Positions 1-6,049 of a stretch of DNA of 25,080 nt are shown piece after piece; position 1 is the first letter of the stretch; every line of letters starts with the position of its first letter. The notes under the pieces are model-generated. The model was not told where the DNA came from. It did no database searches and was given only the letters and a program-made list of their open reading frames with translations. The stretch spans positions 4,394-29,473 of IMG/VR virus record IMGVR_UViG_3300023196_001487. One strand, given 5' to 3'. The stretch comes from a virus. The position numbers and the translations under genes were made by a program.

Positions 1-572
1 ATATAATCTAATATCAATGGTAGTTTATAATAATTCGAAGGTAATAAAACCCAATTCAATTTTACTTTTCTCTTCATACTTGTTAAGTTATTTTTAACCA
101 TATCAAATCCTTTAGGATTTCTAGTTGTTGTTGTATATTCTTTTTCATCTACACCATACAAGGATATTCTGATTGTATCAAGTTGTTCTACATAAGGATT
201 CTTTTTTAAATACTTTGGTGTCATCATATAACCATTTGTAATTAATCTTGACTTCATACCAACATCTAGTAAGTCACGGCAAATTAAATCAAAGTAAGGA
301 CTTGTCAATGGTTCTAATCCACCACCAATATTAATTGTTGCACGACCTTTATTTTGATAAATGATATCTTTGAATACATGATAATATTTTTCATCGTTTT
401 TAAAAGCTGCATCATAGTTACGACCACAAAAAGTACATTTGTACATACAAGAAATGCCTGGCAATAAAACTATGGTATGTGGGTATCGATATTCACCCTT
501 AACTGCTGAATCCATGTGTGAACCAAACGAATTAATAGTTTCTAATTGTTCAGTTGAAAAATTTTCTAACAT
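1..572 (-). CDS. Radical SAM protein, C-terminus beyond window edge
   Basis: The frame is open from an ATG at 572-570 to the left window edge (about 190 residues visible). Near residue 42 it has the motif CMYKCTFC, a CxxxCxxC that binds the 4Fe-4S cluster used to cleave S-adenosylmethionine. A glycine-rich NIGGGLEP stretch follows, matching the SAM-binding GGE-type motif, and then RLITNGYMM, typical of the central strand of the radical SAM barrel. The start overlaps the end of the glycosyltransferase gene by 23 bases, so it is the last visible gene of a coupled cassette with the glycosyltransferase and a DegT-like aminotransferase. This suggests a role in modifying a sugar or other small molecule, but the substrate cannot be read from sequence. 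Radical SAM membership is secure; the reaction is unknown. Confidence 0.85.
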   Translation of the reverse strand, partial: MLENFSTEQLETINSFGSHMDSAVKGEYRYPHTIVLLPGISCMYKCTFCGRNYDAAFKNDEKYYHVFKDIIYQNKGRATINIGGGLEPLTSPYFDLICRDLLDVGMKSRLITNGYMMTPKYLKKNPYVEQLDTIRISLYGVDEKEYTTTTRNPKGFDMVKNNLTSMKRKVKLNWVLLPSNYYKLPLILDY

Positions 573-1587
573 ACTCTTTACCATTCATATTATATCTTTG
601 TACTTTTAATTTTCTGCAATATTCAATTGCATCATTCATTGTATCTATATTAATATCATCATATAATAAAACTTTACCACCACCTTCTATTTCATAATGG
701 TCTGCTCTATACTTTTGTTCATGACTTATCATTTCACCCATAGTGTTCCAAACTCCACCATTATTAAATTGTTTAGGTATCATAACACAAGGTGTTTTTG
801 TTAAATTAACATCCAACCAAGTACCTGCACCTATTTCACTTATCGATACTTCATTATAAGCCAAAAGTTCTCGGTACTCATTAATATTTGGTTTATGAAT
901 AACAGAACTATTACTATCAACAAGTTTAGCCAACATTTCTTTTGATGTTCTATCGCCAACAATATAAGTCCATTGACCACCAATCTTTTTTTGTAATTCA
1001 AGTGCTGTATTGTAGTACTTTTCTATATGTGGATACCAATCTCCACCAGAAACCATAATACCATTTCGATATTCTTCATATGGTTTAAAAGATTGTGTTA
1101 CATAATTTGTACTAATATAATCTACATCTATAATTGGATTGTGAATAAGTGTTGTAGGGTCTATGAAGTTATTATCTGTGTGAAATAATATACCATTGTA
1201 ATACTCATTTAAAACACTTGCATGAAATCTATATTGCTCAGGTTCAACCCAAGGTATATCTCTGTCTAAAGAATAGATACCCTTGCTACGCCTCTTAGCA
1301 TCGTCTAAAATATCGATAATACCCCCATGTTCTATTGTTTTATTGAAATGTGGATGCCATCCATATCGTCCAAAAGGAAACCCTTCCGTGACAATTGTAT
1401 CTGGGTCATAGTCTCTATACATTTGCAGTAAGTCATTCTTTTCATAATTAAAAAAATCAATATCATTACCTACACCAGTAAAACTTTTAGTGATAATTCT
1501 AGAATCATCTATGTAATTGTTAAAGGCATTGACACGACTATGGTGTCCTTTACCTACATTACTTTGTACTAGGAATAATGTTTTCAT
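550..1587 (-). CDS. GT-B glycosyltransferase, MurG/GT28-like
   Basis: This 345-residue protein begins with a Rossmann strand followed by GKGHHSR (residues 12-18). That is the glycine/histidine loop typical of MurG-like and UDP-GlcNAc-type GT-B transferases. Near residues 249-271 it has SEIGAGTWLDVNLTKTPCVMIP-like spacing, equivalent to the family's donor-binding 'GAxTxxE...PxIxIP' segment, although the usual E is D259 here. It probably transfers an activated sugar in the cytoplasm of the infected cell; donor and acceptor are unknown. The start overlaps the end of the aminotransferase gene by 29 bases, and its own 3' end overlaps the radical SAM start by 23 bases, so the three are coupled. Fold assignment is fairly confident; the specific activity is not. 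Confidence 0.7.
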   Translation of the reverse strand: MKTLFLVQSNVGKGHHSRVNAFNNYIDDSRIITKSFTGVGNDIDFFNYEKNDLLQMYRDYDPDTIVTEGFPFGRYGWHPHFNKTIEHGGIIDILDDAKRRSKGIYSLDRDIPWVEPEQYRFHASVLNEYYNGILFHTDNNFIDPTTLIHNPIIDVDYISTNYVTQSFKPYEEYRNGIMVSGGDWYPHIEKYYNTALELQKKIGGQWTYIVGDRTSKEMLAKLVDSNSSVIHKPNINEYRELLAYNEVSISEIGAGTWLDVNLTKTPCVMIPKQFNNGGVWNTMGEMISHEQKYRADHYEIEGGGKVLLYDDINIDTMNDAIEYCRKLKVQRYNMNGKEYVRKFFN

Positions 1588-2245
1588 TTTTAAATACAGT
1601 TGTTATTTCCGTAATAGGTGAATACCAATCCCAATTTCTTTTTGGGTCAGGTAGTTTATCTTTTACTATTTCAAAATTCTTTAAGCCTAATTCTGCTCTA
1701 TCAGGTGTCATATAATAATGATAACCCATATCAAGTTTTTGATGATAATATGGCTCATCAGTTCTATCTCTACCATCATAAGTTAATTTTATTAGTTGTT
1801 CGTACTCATCTTTATTATCAAGTAGAATAATTCCACCTCTATCAGTTGATAAATGTTTTTTTCTAAAAAAACTAATACACATTAATGTGCCTGGTTTGTA
1901 ACCATCTCGTTTCCAATAAACGGCAGCATCAACTACTCTTTTAGTTAAGTGATAATAATCTTCCCATTTCTCATCAGTAAACTGAAAATTCCAGCCATTC
2001 TTTTTTAACATATAAGGAACTGAAAGGTATGTGTGAACAGGCACTTTGATATCTTGAGAAAAAGAATTTGTTCTTATCTTAGGTGTTACATTAGAAATAG
2101 ATTTTGTTTCAGTATAATCGTTTGATATTCTAAGTGATAATTCTAAAGCATTTGTGCAACAATCAGTTGCAACTCCATAAGGTGCTCCAAAAAAATCTGC
2201 GATAGTTCTTTCAAACTTTTCTACTGCTACAAAATCTGATTTCAT
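1559..2245 (-). CDS. Truncated DegT/DnrJ/EryC1-type PLP aminotransferase
   Basis: The 228 residues resemble the large domain of PLP-dependent sugar aminotransferases (DegT/DnrJ/EryC1/StrS). In order they show the N-terminal F-E-x3-A-x2-F-G-A and TDCCTNALELSL (28-39) that contact the cofactor phosphate, VVDAA (104-108) with the aspartate that pairs with the PLP nitrogen, SFFRKKHLSTDRGG (125-138) where K130 aligns with the PLP-binding lysine, and MGYHYYMTPDRAELGL (173-188). Family members are usually about 370 residues; this one stops where the small C-terminal domain should begin. It could be a minimal enzyme or a non-catalytic relic, but the catalytic residues are retained. It starts in an ATGA overlap with the gp44 stop codon and overlaps the glycosyltransferase start by 29 bases. 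Confidence 0.75.
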   Translation of the reverse strand: MKSDFVAVEKFERTIADFFGAPYGVATDCCTNALELSLRISNDYTETKSISNVTPKIRTNSFSQDIKVPVHTYLSVPYMLKKNGWNFQFTDEKWEDYYHLTKRVVDAAVYWKRDGYKPGTLMCISFFRKKHLSTDRGGIILLDNKDEYEQLIKLTYDGRDRTDEPYYHQKLDMGYHYYMTPDRAELGLKNFEIVKDKLPDPKRNWDWYSPITEITTVFKNENIIPSTK

Positions 2246-3177
2246 TTAAATTTAACTTGAGACATAAGTTCGGTCATACATGCCAATAGATTAATTTCTT
2301 GGTCGGCTGCAAAAGCAGACTTGTATTGATAATCAGCAAGTATAAGGGTTGCATGAGGTATAGTAGAATGGTCGATGTTTTCATATAAAGAATCATAGAT
2401 TGTTCTAATAATTCTAGTAGCATCGTTATCAAGATTGTTAACAATCCATTTACGAACATGAGTAAATTCTTTTGCCTTTAAAAAAGACATAAGTTCTTTG
2501 ACATTCTCATTACTAATATTAACAAGAATACCTGCATCGATTTGGCCAGATGTAGAATATCTTTGTAACTCATTTAACACTCTTCGCCAATCAGGAAAGT
2601 GAGCATTAATTAATTCTGCAACTGCCTTAGGTTCTGATTTAATATTTTCTTGTTTTAAAATATCGAGAACTCTTTTAAAAAACTTTTCTGCAAGTTTTAC
2701 TCTTTCACCATTTCGAATAGTAAAGTCCACATTAGAACATCTAGATTGTAAAGGGTCGATTAATCTATTCTTGTAATTACAAGTAAGAATAAAACCACAG
2801 TTCTTATGAAACTCTTCCATGAAACCACGAAGAGCAGGTTGAGTAGATTGTGGATTTAAATAATCTGCCTCATCTAAAATGATATACTTACGGCCACCTT
2901 CTAGTGATACAGTTGACGCAAAGTTTTTAATCTTAGTTCTAAGAACATCTATACCAGATTCCTCTGAACCATTTATCATCATCCAAGTACTACCAATTTG
3001 TTCAACCATTGCTTTTGCAATTGTTGTCTTACCAGTTCCAGCAGAACCAGATAAAATTAAATTGGGTATATGTTTGTCATTAACAAACTCTTGAAAAGTA
3101 GTTTTAAGTTTACTAGGTAATATACATTCTTCTACCGTTGATGGTCGATACTTCTCGACCCATAAAAATGTTTCCAT
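2242..3177 (-). CDS. 44: Clamp loader ATPase subunit (T4 gp44)
   Basis: This is the AAA+ subunit that, with gp62 in T4, opens the gp45 sliding clamp and loads it on primer-template DNA. The 311 residues begin LWVEKYRPSTVEE, a standard clamp-loader start. They carry Walker A GSAGTGKT (44-51), Walker B IILDEA (99-104), sensor-1 TCN (132-134) and the SRC motif (145-147) that supplies the arginine finger. Length matches T4 gp44 (about 319). It follows the clamp gene by 3 bases. The next gene downstream is an aminotransferase starting inside its stop codon, not the small subunit gp62 expected in T4-like phages. Identity is secure. Confidence 0.95.
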   Translation of the reverse strand: METFLWVEKYRPSTVEECILPSKLKTTFQEFVNDKHIPNLILSGSAGTGKTTIAKAMVEQIGSTWMMINGSEESGIDVLRTKIKNFASTVSLEGGRKYIILDEADYLNPQSTQPALRGFMEEFHKNCGFILTCNYKNRLIDPLQSRCSNVDFTIRNGERVKLAEKFFKRVLDILKQENIKSEPKAVAELINAHFPDWRRVLNELQRYSTSGQIDAGILVNISNENVKELMSFLKAKEFTHVRKWIVNNLDNDATRIIRTIYDSLYENIDHSTIPHATLILADYQYKSAFAADQEINLLACMTELMSQVKFK

Positions 3178-3180
3178 AGA

Positions 3181-3858
3181 TTAAACCCCATACGTTGATT
3201 CAGGTTCAAGTGCAATCCAATATTCTATATTATTAGTCTTAGATTTAAAGTGACTAATATTTTTAGATGAAATAGAAACATCATATGACCCTGGTAATAG
3301 TTGTAAGTTTTCTACTTTAAAATAAAATTGAAAAGATTTTGCTTCCGAAGTACATTTAACTTCTAAAGAAAAACTATTTGCAGTATCATTCTTTTTATCT
3401 CTTACTGTAAGAAAACTACCTTCTTTGGTTTTTTCAAATACTAGGTCAGGTGCCATAACGGCAGACGCAGCCTTTTTCAATTGATTTAAATCTTCACTTG
3501 TAAGTTCAAATGTAACATCAACTGATGGCATTGTAATCATTTTACTAGGGGTTGTAATTACGGAAGGGTCTGAATAAAAATACTTTAGTTTAGTACCTTT
3601 ACTACCTTCCTCTTTGATTGTAAGATGTTGTTCGCTAAAATCAATCACAGGGTCTTTAAATAAACTTGTTGATGACAAGAATTCATTTAAATCGTAAATG
3701 GCAACTTGTTGTGGAAAAGTTTCCTCAACTATTGCTTTTGCTACAATGTTTTTCATTGCAGACATTGTTGTTAATGTATTACCTTCTTTAATCATCAAGT
3801 TTTGATTAATTGCAGAAAAGTTTTTCAATACACTTAAAGTTTCACTATTCATTTTCAT
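3181..3858 (-). CDS. 45: Sliding clamp, DNA polymerase processivity factor (T4 gp45)
   Basis: This 225-residue protein has the T4-like clamp N-terminus: LKNFSAINQNLMIKEG, then repeated beta-alpha-beta units including VAIYDLNEFLS and a FELTSEDLNQLKKAAS segment. Length equals T4 gp45 (228). It forms a trimeric ring that tethers the polymerase to DNA, and in T4 it also activates late transcription through gp55 and gp33. The start chosen (ATG 3858) has a GGAG about 10 bases upstream. A second ATG two codons later is possible. It overlaps the DUF3310 gene by 14 bases and precedes gp44, the standard clamp/clamp-loader order. Confidence 0.93.
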   Translation of the reverse strand: MKMNSETLSVLKNFSAINQNLMIKEGNTLTTMSAMKNIVAKAIVEETFPQQVAIYDLNEFLSSTSLFKDPVIDFSEQHLTIKEEGSKGTKLKYFYSDPSVITTPSKMITMPSVDVTFELTSEDLNQLKKAASAVMAPDLVFEKTKEGSFLTVRDKKNDTANSFSLEVKCTSEAKSFQFYFKVENLQLLPGSYDVSISSKNISHFKSKTNNIEYWIALEPESTYGV

Positions 3859-4132
3859 TTTTATTGGTCTCCATATCTAAATTGTAAAGTGCTATCATAC
3901 CATAATGCAAGATTTTAAGCAAGTCTTTTCTGTTCTTGCCATCTTTGTTACCAAAACGCTGAGCATATTTCATAATGTTTCCAAGTGCAAACCCCTCACC
4001 ATGACCACTATCAATAATAAACTCGGTAGATTGAAGTTTACCTTTTGCATAGTGTTGGCTGTAAGTATCTGTAATATAATCTTGCAATTCTGCCAGATAC
4101 TTGTCTTCGTTAAATGTGTAAGTATCAGTCAT
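3845..4132 (-). CDS. DUF3310 family small phage protein
   Basis: The 95 residues match the DUF3310 pattern common in marine phages: YITDTYSQHYAKGKLQ (19-34), then GEGFALGNIMKYAQRFG (45-61) and a KDGKNRKDLLKILHYGMIALY segment (63-83). The conserved features are the histidine before Y-x-K, the GN-x2-KY-x2-R-x2 core and DLLKILHY. Databases sometimes label the family as nucleotide-kinase-like, but I know of no firm biochemical role. It overlaps the preceding paralogue by 8 bases and the clamp gene by 14, so it is translated with the replication genes. Family call is good; function is unknown. Confidence 0.8.
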   Translation of the reverse strand: MTDTYTFNEDKYLAELQDYITDTYSQHYAKGKLQSTEFIIDSGHGEGFALGNIMKYAQRFGNKDGKNRKDLLKILHYGMIALYNLDMETNKNENE

Positions 4133-4793
4133 GATAACTTACCTTAATAGACATGTGTTGTCTTCTACCAGTATTAGACCTACTACTACTTGTTACAAAA
4201 CTCGGATATAAAAGTAATATACCTCGTTCATGTTTTATAGTTTCAGATGTAGCAGGTTGTAGTGCATGGTCTGTCTCTTTTACTTTTCTTAAAAAAGAAA
4301 GTTCATTTTCACCTTCTCTAATTTGTGATTTCTCTTTACCCCATTCAAACTTTGTTACACCATCGCCTGACTGTCCAAAAAACATAAATCCTTTAACGAC
4401 TAGATTTGATTCGTCTGGTAGTTTTTCGCCAGGGTTAAGTGTGTATGAATCTCTTCCGTCAAATTCAATTACAATATTAAGTTTTTTCTCTATATTATAA
4501 TTGTGTTTAAGAAAAGATTTTGTGCATTGGTCTAAGACATGAGTAAGATTTGCAATAAAATCTTTATCGTCTTTGTCTTTCATTTCAATGATTTCTTCGA
4601 CAATACTTTCAGGTAGTACAATCCTCATGAAGTGAGCCGCAATTTTGTTTCTCATTTCAATTTTCAAACCCTTATTGGTTTCTTCATGTTTTTTTTGAGT
4701 TTCAATAATTTTTAAATCATGAGCGGCAATTTTATTATTAAACTCTTTATCTTCTTTTACTGTGCCATCTGGCATCTGGTCAAATGCCTTCAT
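4125..4793 (-). CDS. Unknown protein A, paralogue of its upstream neighbour
   Basis: I do not recognise a function for this 222-residue protein. It is clearly related to the gene just upstream (4795-5325): both share an RNK(I/M)A(A/T)H-(F/I)MR(I/V) segment, a hydrophilic middle, and a C-terminal D-H-x-L-x-P-A-T-x-E-T block followed by a hydrophobic YPS(F/Y)V. The segment NKIAAH occurs twice here (20-25 and 49-54), so the N-terminus looks internally duplicated; the neighbour has one copy. The end of the protein faintly recalls the last strands of 2-oxoglutarate/iron oxygenases (FPSxxxH, then R-x-S-I), but the iron-binding histidines are not visible. Only 1 base separates it from its paralogue and it overlaps the DUF3310 gene by 8. 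Confidence 0.75.
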   Translation of the reverse strand: MKAFDQMPDGTVKEDKEFNNKIAAHDLKIIETQKKHEETNKGLKIEMRNKIAAHFMRIVLPESIVEEIIEMKDKDDKDFIANLTHVLDQCTKSFLKHNYNIEKKLNIVIEFDGRDSYTLNPGEKLPDESNLVVKGFMFFGQSGDGVTKFEWGKEKSQIREGENELSFLRKVKETDHALQPATSETIKHERGILLLYPSFVTSSSRSNTGRRQHMSIKVSYHD

Positions 4794-4794
4794 A

Positions 4795-5325
4795 TTATTT
4801 TCCGTTCACTTCCAAATAATTTTTAACACCTTCTTGAGAAACAAGTTTTACATACGAGGGATATATAAACATTACACCCTTTTCACTCTTTACTGTTTCC
4901 TCTGTAGCAGGTCGTAGTGGATGGTCATCAATTTTATCACCCCATTTTAAAACTGTTTCGCCTTCATCATCAAAAAACATTCTCATTGTATATAATGGGT
5001 CTACTAGTTTTAGGGGCACCATGACTGCCTGGTCTGACCAGTTTTGAAATGTGTTATTTTCATAAAGATTAAAATCAGTTATTGGTTCTTTATCAATATC
5101 AAAATTATGTTTGAGATAAGATTTTGCAATCATGTGTAAAATATTTTCTAGATTTCTATAAATGTCTTCATTACTGGGTAAGAACATAACGCCTCTGTTT
5201 TCCCATATTTCTCTAGTAATACCCTCAGGCATTTCAACTCGCATAATATGAGTTGCCATTTTATTTCGCATTTGAATATTTAAATTTGTACTATCTTCTT
5301 GTACAGTATCAATTTGATTTTCCAT
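4795..5325 (-). CDS. Unknown protein B, first gene of clamp operon
   Basis: This 176-residue protein has no function I recognise. It is a paralogue of the downstream protein, sharing MRNKMATHIMRV (19-30) and, near the C-terminus, DHPLRPATEETV and GVMFIYPSYV. It is shorter because it lacks the duplicated N-terminal segment and has an abbreviated tail without the arginine-rich RSNTGRR stretch of its sister. ATG 5325 has a strong AAAGGAG 8 bases upstream. A TTGACA/TATAAG promoter lies about 30 bases further up, so it heads the operon that contains DUF3310, gp45 and gp44. A very diverged 2OG-oxygenase-like fold is a weak possibility. Confidence 0.78.
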   Translation of the reverse strand: MENQIDTVQEDSTNLNIQMRNKMATHIMRVEMPEGITREIWENRGVMFLPSNEDIYRNLENILHMIAKSYLKHNFDIDKEPITDFNLYENNTFQNWSDQAVMVPLKLVDPLYTMRMFFDDEGETVLKWGDKIDDHPLRPATEETVKSEKGVMFIYPSYVKLVSQEGVKNYLEVNGK

Positions 5326-5340
5326 AATATAAACTCCTTT
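5326..5340 (-). promoter_or_regulatory. Ribosome binding site of clamp operon
   Basis: AAAGGAG at 5340-5334 lies 8 bases before ATG 5325. It is among the strongest Shine-Dalgarno matches in the window and fixes the start of the first gene of the clamp operon. Confidence 0.75.
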
Positions 5341-5349
5341 GGTTTTTAT

Positions 5350-5377
5350 CTTATATTAAAATGGGGGCTGTTGTCAA
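5350..5377 (-). promoter_or_regulatory. Sigma70-type promoter embedded in hairpin (clamp operon)
   Basis: TTGACA (5377-5372), a 16-base spacer and TATAAG (5355-5350) read on the minus strand toward the gene starting at 5325. The -35 box lies in the loop of a GC-rich hairpin (5361-5384) that also follows the hsp20 gene. It is one of two similar elements flanking hsp20. Promoter activity is inferred from the boxes and position. Confidence 0.6.
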
Positions 5378-5384
5378 CCCCCAT
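5361..5384 (-). terminator. Hairpin after hsp20, possible weak terminator
   Basis: A perfect 7-bp stem, ATGGGGG (5361-5367) with CCCCCAT (5378-5384), encloses a 10-base loop. In the minus transcript it lies 17 bases after the hsp20 stop codon and is followed by only a short run of U interrupted by A. It could be a leaky terminator for hsp20, or its position over the next promoter could be regulatory. Confidence 0.5.
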
Positions 5385-5401
5385 TCTGGTTTAATTGTTA
5401 A

Positions 5402-5833
5402 CTATTTTATTTCAATAGTTCTTGGCTTTTTACCTTCGGGTAGAATTTTTTCCAATTCAATAACAAGTAACCCGTCTCTCAATTCAGCATCGTTTACAAC
5501 TACATTATCTGCAACTGTAAACTTTTTTCTAAATTGTCGCTTAGATATTCCTTTGTGAATAACTTTATCATCTTCTTCAGCACTTTCTTTAGCAGATTTA
5601 AATTTCACTTTACTTTCAATTGTAAGTTCATTATTTGAATATTGTACATCAATATCATCTTTACTAAATCCAGCAACTGCTAATTGTAAACTAAACTTAT
5701 AGTCATCTATCTTTACAATATCATATGGTGGGTACTGTGTTTTTGCGATTGGTTGCCCAACGATTGCCTCCATTGTATCGAAGATATCGTCAAAGCCTAT
5801 GGTTACAGGTCGTAACCTATTAAAGTCTATCAT
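5402..5833 (-). CDS. hsp20: Small heat shock protein Hsp20 (alpha-crystallin family)
   Basis: This 143-residue ATP-independent holdase has the IbpA/Hsp20 layout: a short N-terminal arm (MIDFNRLRPVTIGFDDIF), an alpha-crystallin domain starting near YPPYDIVKIDDY, LAVAGFSKDDIDV, ending with DGLLVIELEKILPE, and a C-terminal tail with an I-x-I-type motif (TIEIK) for oligomer assembly. The frame is open 17 codons further upstream to another ATG. The start at 5833 is preferred because AGGAG sits 7 bases before it and the protein then begins like other phage Hsp20s. It is monocistronic, with hairpin/promoter elements on both sides. Hsp20 genes are common in marine T4-like phages and presumably protect proteins during infection. 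Confidence 0.93.
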   Translation of the reverse strand: MIDFNRLRPVTIGFDDIFDTMEAIVGQPIAKTQYPPYDIVKIDDYKFSLQLAVAGFSKDDIDVQYSNNELTIESKVKFKSAKESAEEDDKVIHKGISKRQFRKKFTVADNVVVNDAELRDGLLVIELEKILPEGKKPRTIEIK

Positions 5834-5883
5834 TGTTTTCTCCTTTTTAAGCAAGTTATAGTTGATACCCTTTCGGCGTATCA

Positions 5884-5919
5884 CTTATATTTATATGGGG
5901 GTTAGCAATCAAATGTCAA
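5884..5919 (-). promoter_or_regulatory. Promoter region of hsp20 with overlapping late box
   Basis: TTGACA (5919-5914) is followed after 18 bases by TATAAA (5895-5890). The stretch 5895-5888 reads TATAAATA, identical to the T4 late promoter consensus recognised by the gp55 sigma, and TATAAG follows at 5889-5884. Hsp20 may therefore be read both early (host-sigma-like) and late. The two boxes overlap, so they could compete. This is inferred from sequence only. Confidence 0.62.
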
Positions 5920-5925
5920 CCCCCA
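5896..5925. repeat. Inverted repeat/hairpin upstream of hsp20
   Basis: TGGGGGTT (5896-5903) pairs perfectly with AACCCCCA (5918-5925) around a 14-base loop. It contains the -35 box of the hsp20 promoter. The 12-mer TGTCAACCCCCA (5914-5925) is repeated exactly at 5372-5383 on the other side of hsp20. ATGGGGG (5895-5901 and 5361-5367) and CTTATAT (5884-5890 and 5350-5356) are repeated in the same order. This is a duplicated composite element rather than a chance hairpin. Confidence 0.7.
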
Positions 5926-5941
5926 CACAAAAACTTTTTTA

Positions 5942-6049
5942 TTAACCTTCATCTTGAACTATTTTAATAGCTTTTTCCCAAGCTTCTTCATAAGAATACC
6001 CTTCGGCTTCTAACTCTTCGGCTATTTCGTAATATCTATTATAGTCCAT
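5942..6049 (-). CDS. Small ORF, 35 residues, acidic
   Basis: A short frame from ATG 6049 to TAA 5942 encodes an acidic peptide beginning MDYNRYYEIAEELEAEGYS, which looks helical and amphipathic. A good Shine-Dalgarno (GAGGA) lies about 8 bases upstream, inside the end of the AAA+ gene, and the two genes overlap by 11 bases, as seen elsewhere in this genome. I recognise no family. The overlap and ribosome site make it a likely real gene coupled to the AAA+/VWA pair. Confidence 0.6.
   Translation of the reverse strand: MDYNRYYEIAEELEAEGYSYEEAWEKAIKIVQDEG

Noticed and set aside
2274-2459. Minus-strand hydrophobic ORF of 61 residues inside gp44
   Set aside because: It is an alternative frame of the confirmed clamp-loader gene, rich in Leu/Ile because of AT-rich sequence.
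4153-4500. Plus-strand ORF of 115 residues opposite unknown protein A
   Set aside because: Antisense shadow. The minus frame is supported by paralogy with its neighbour and by operon overlaps.
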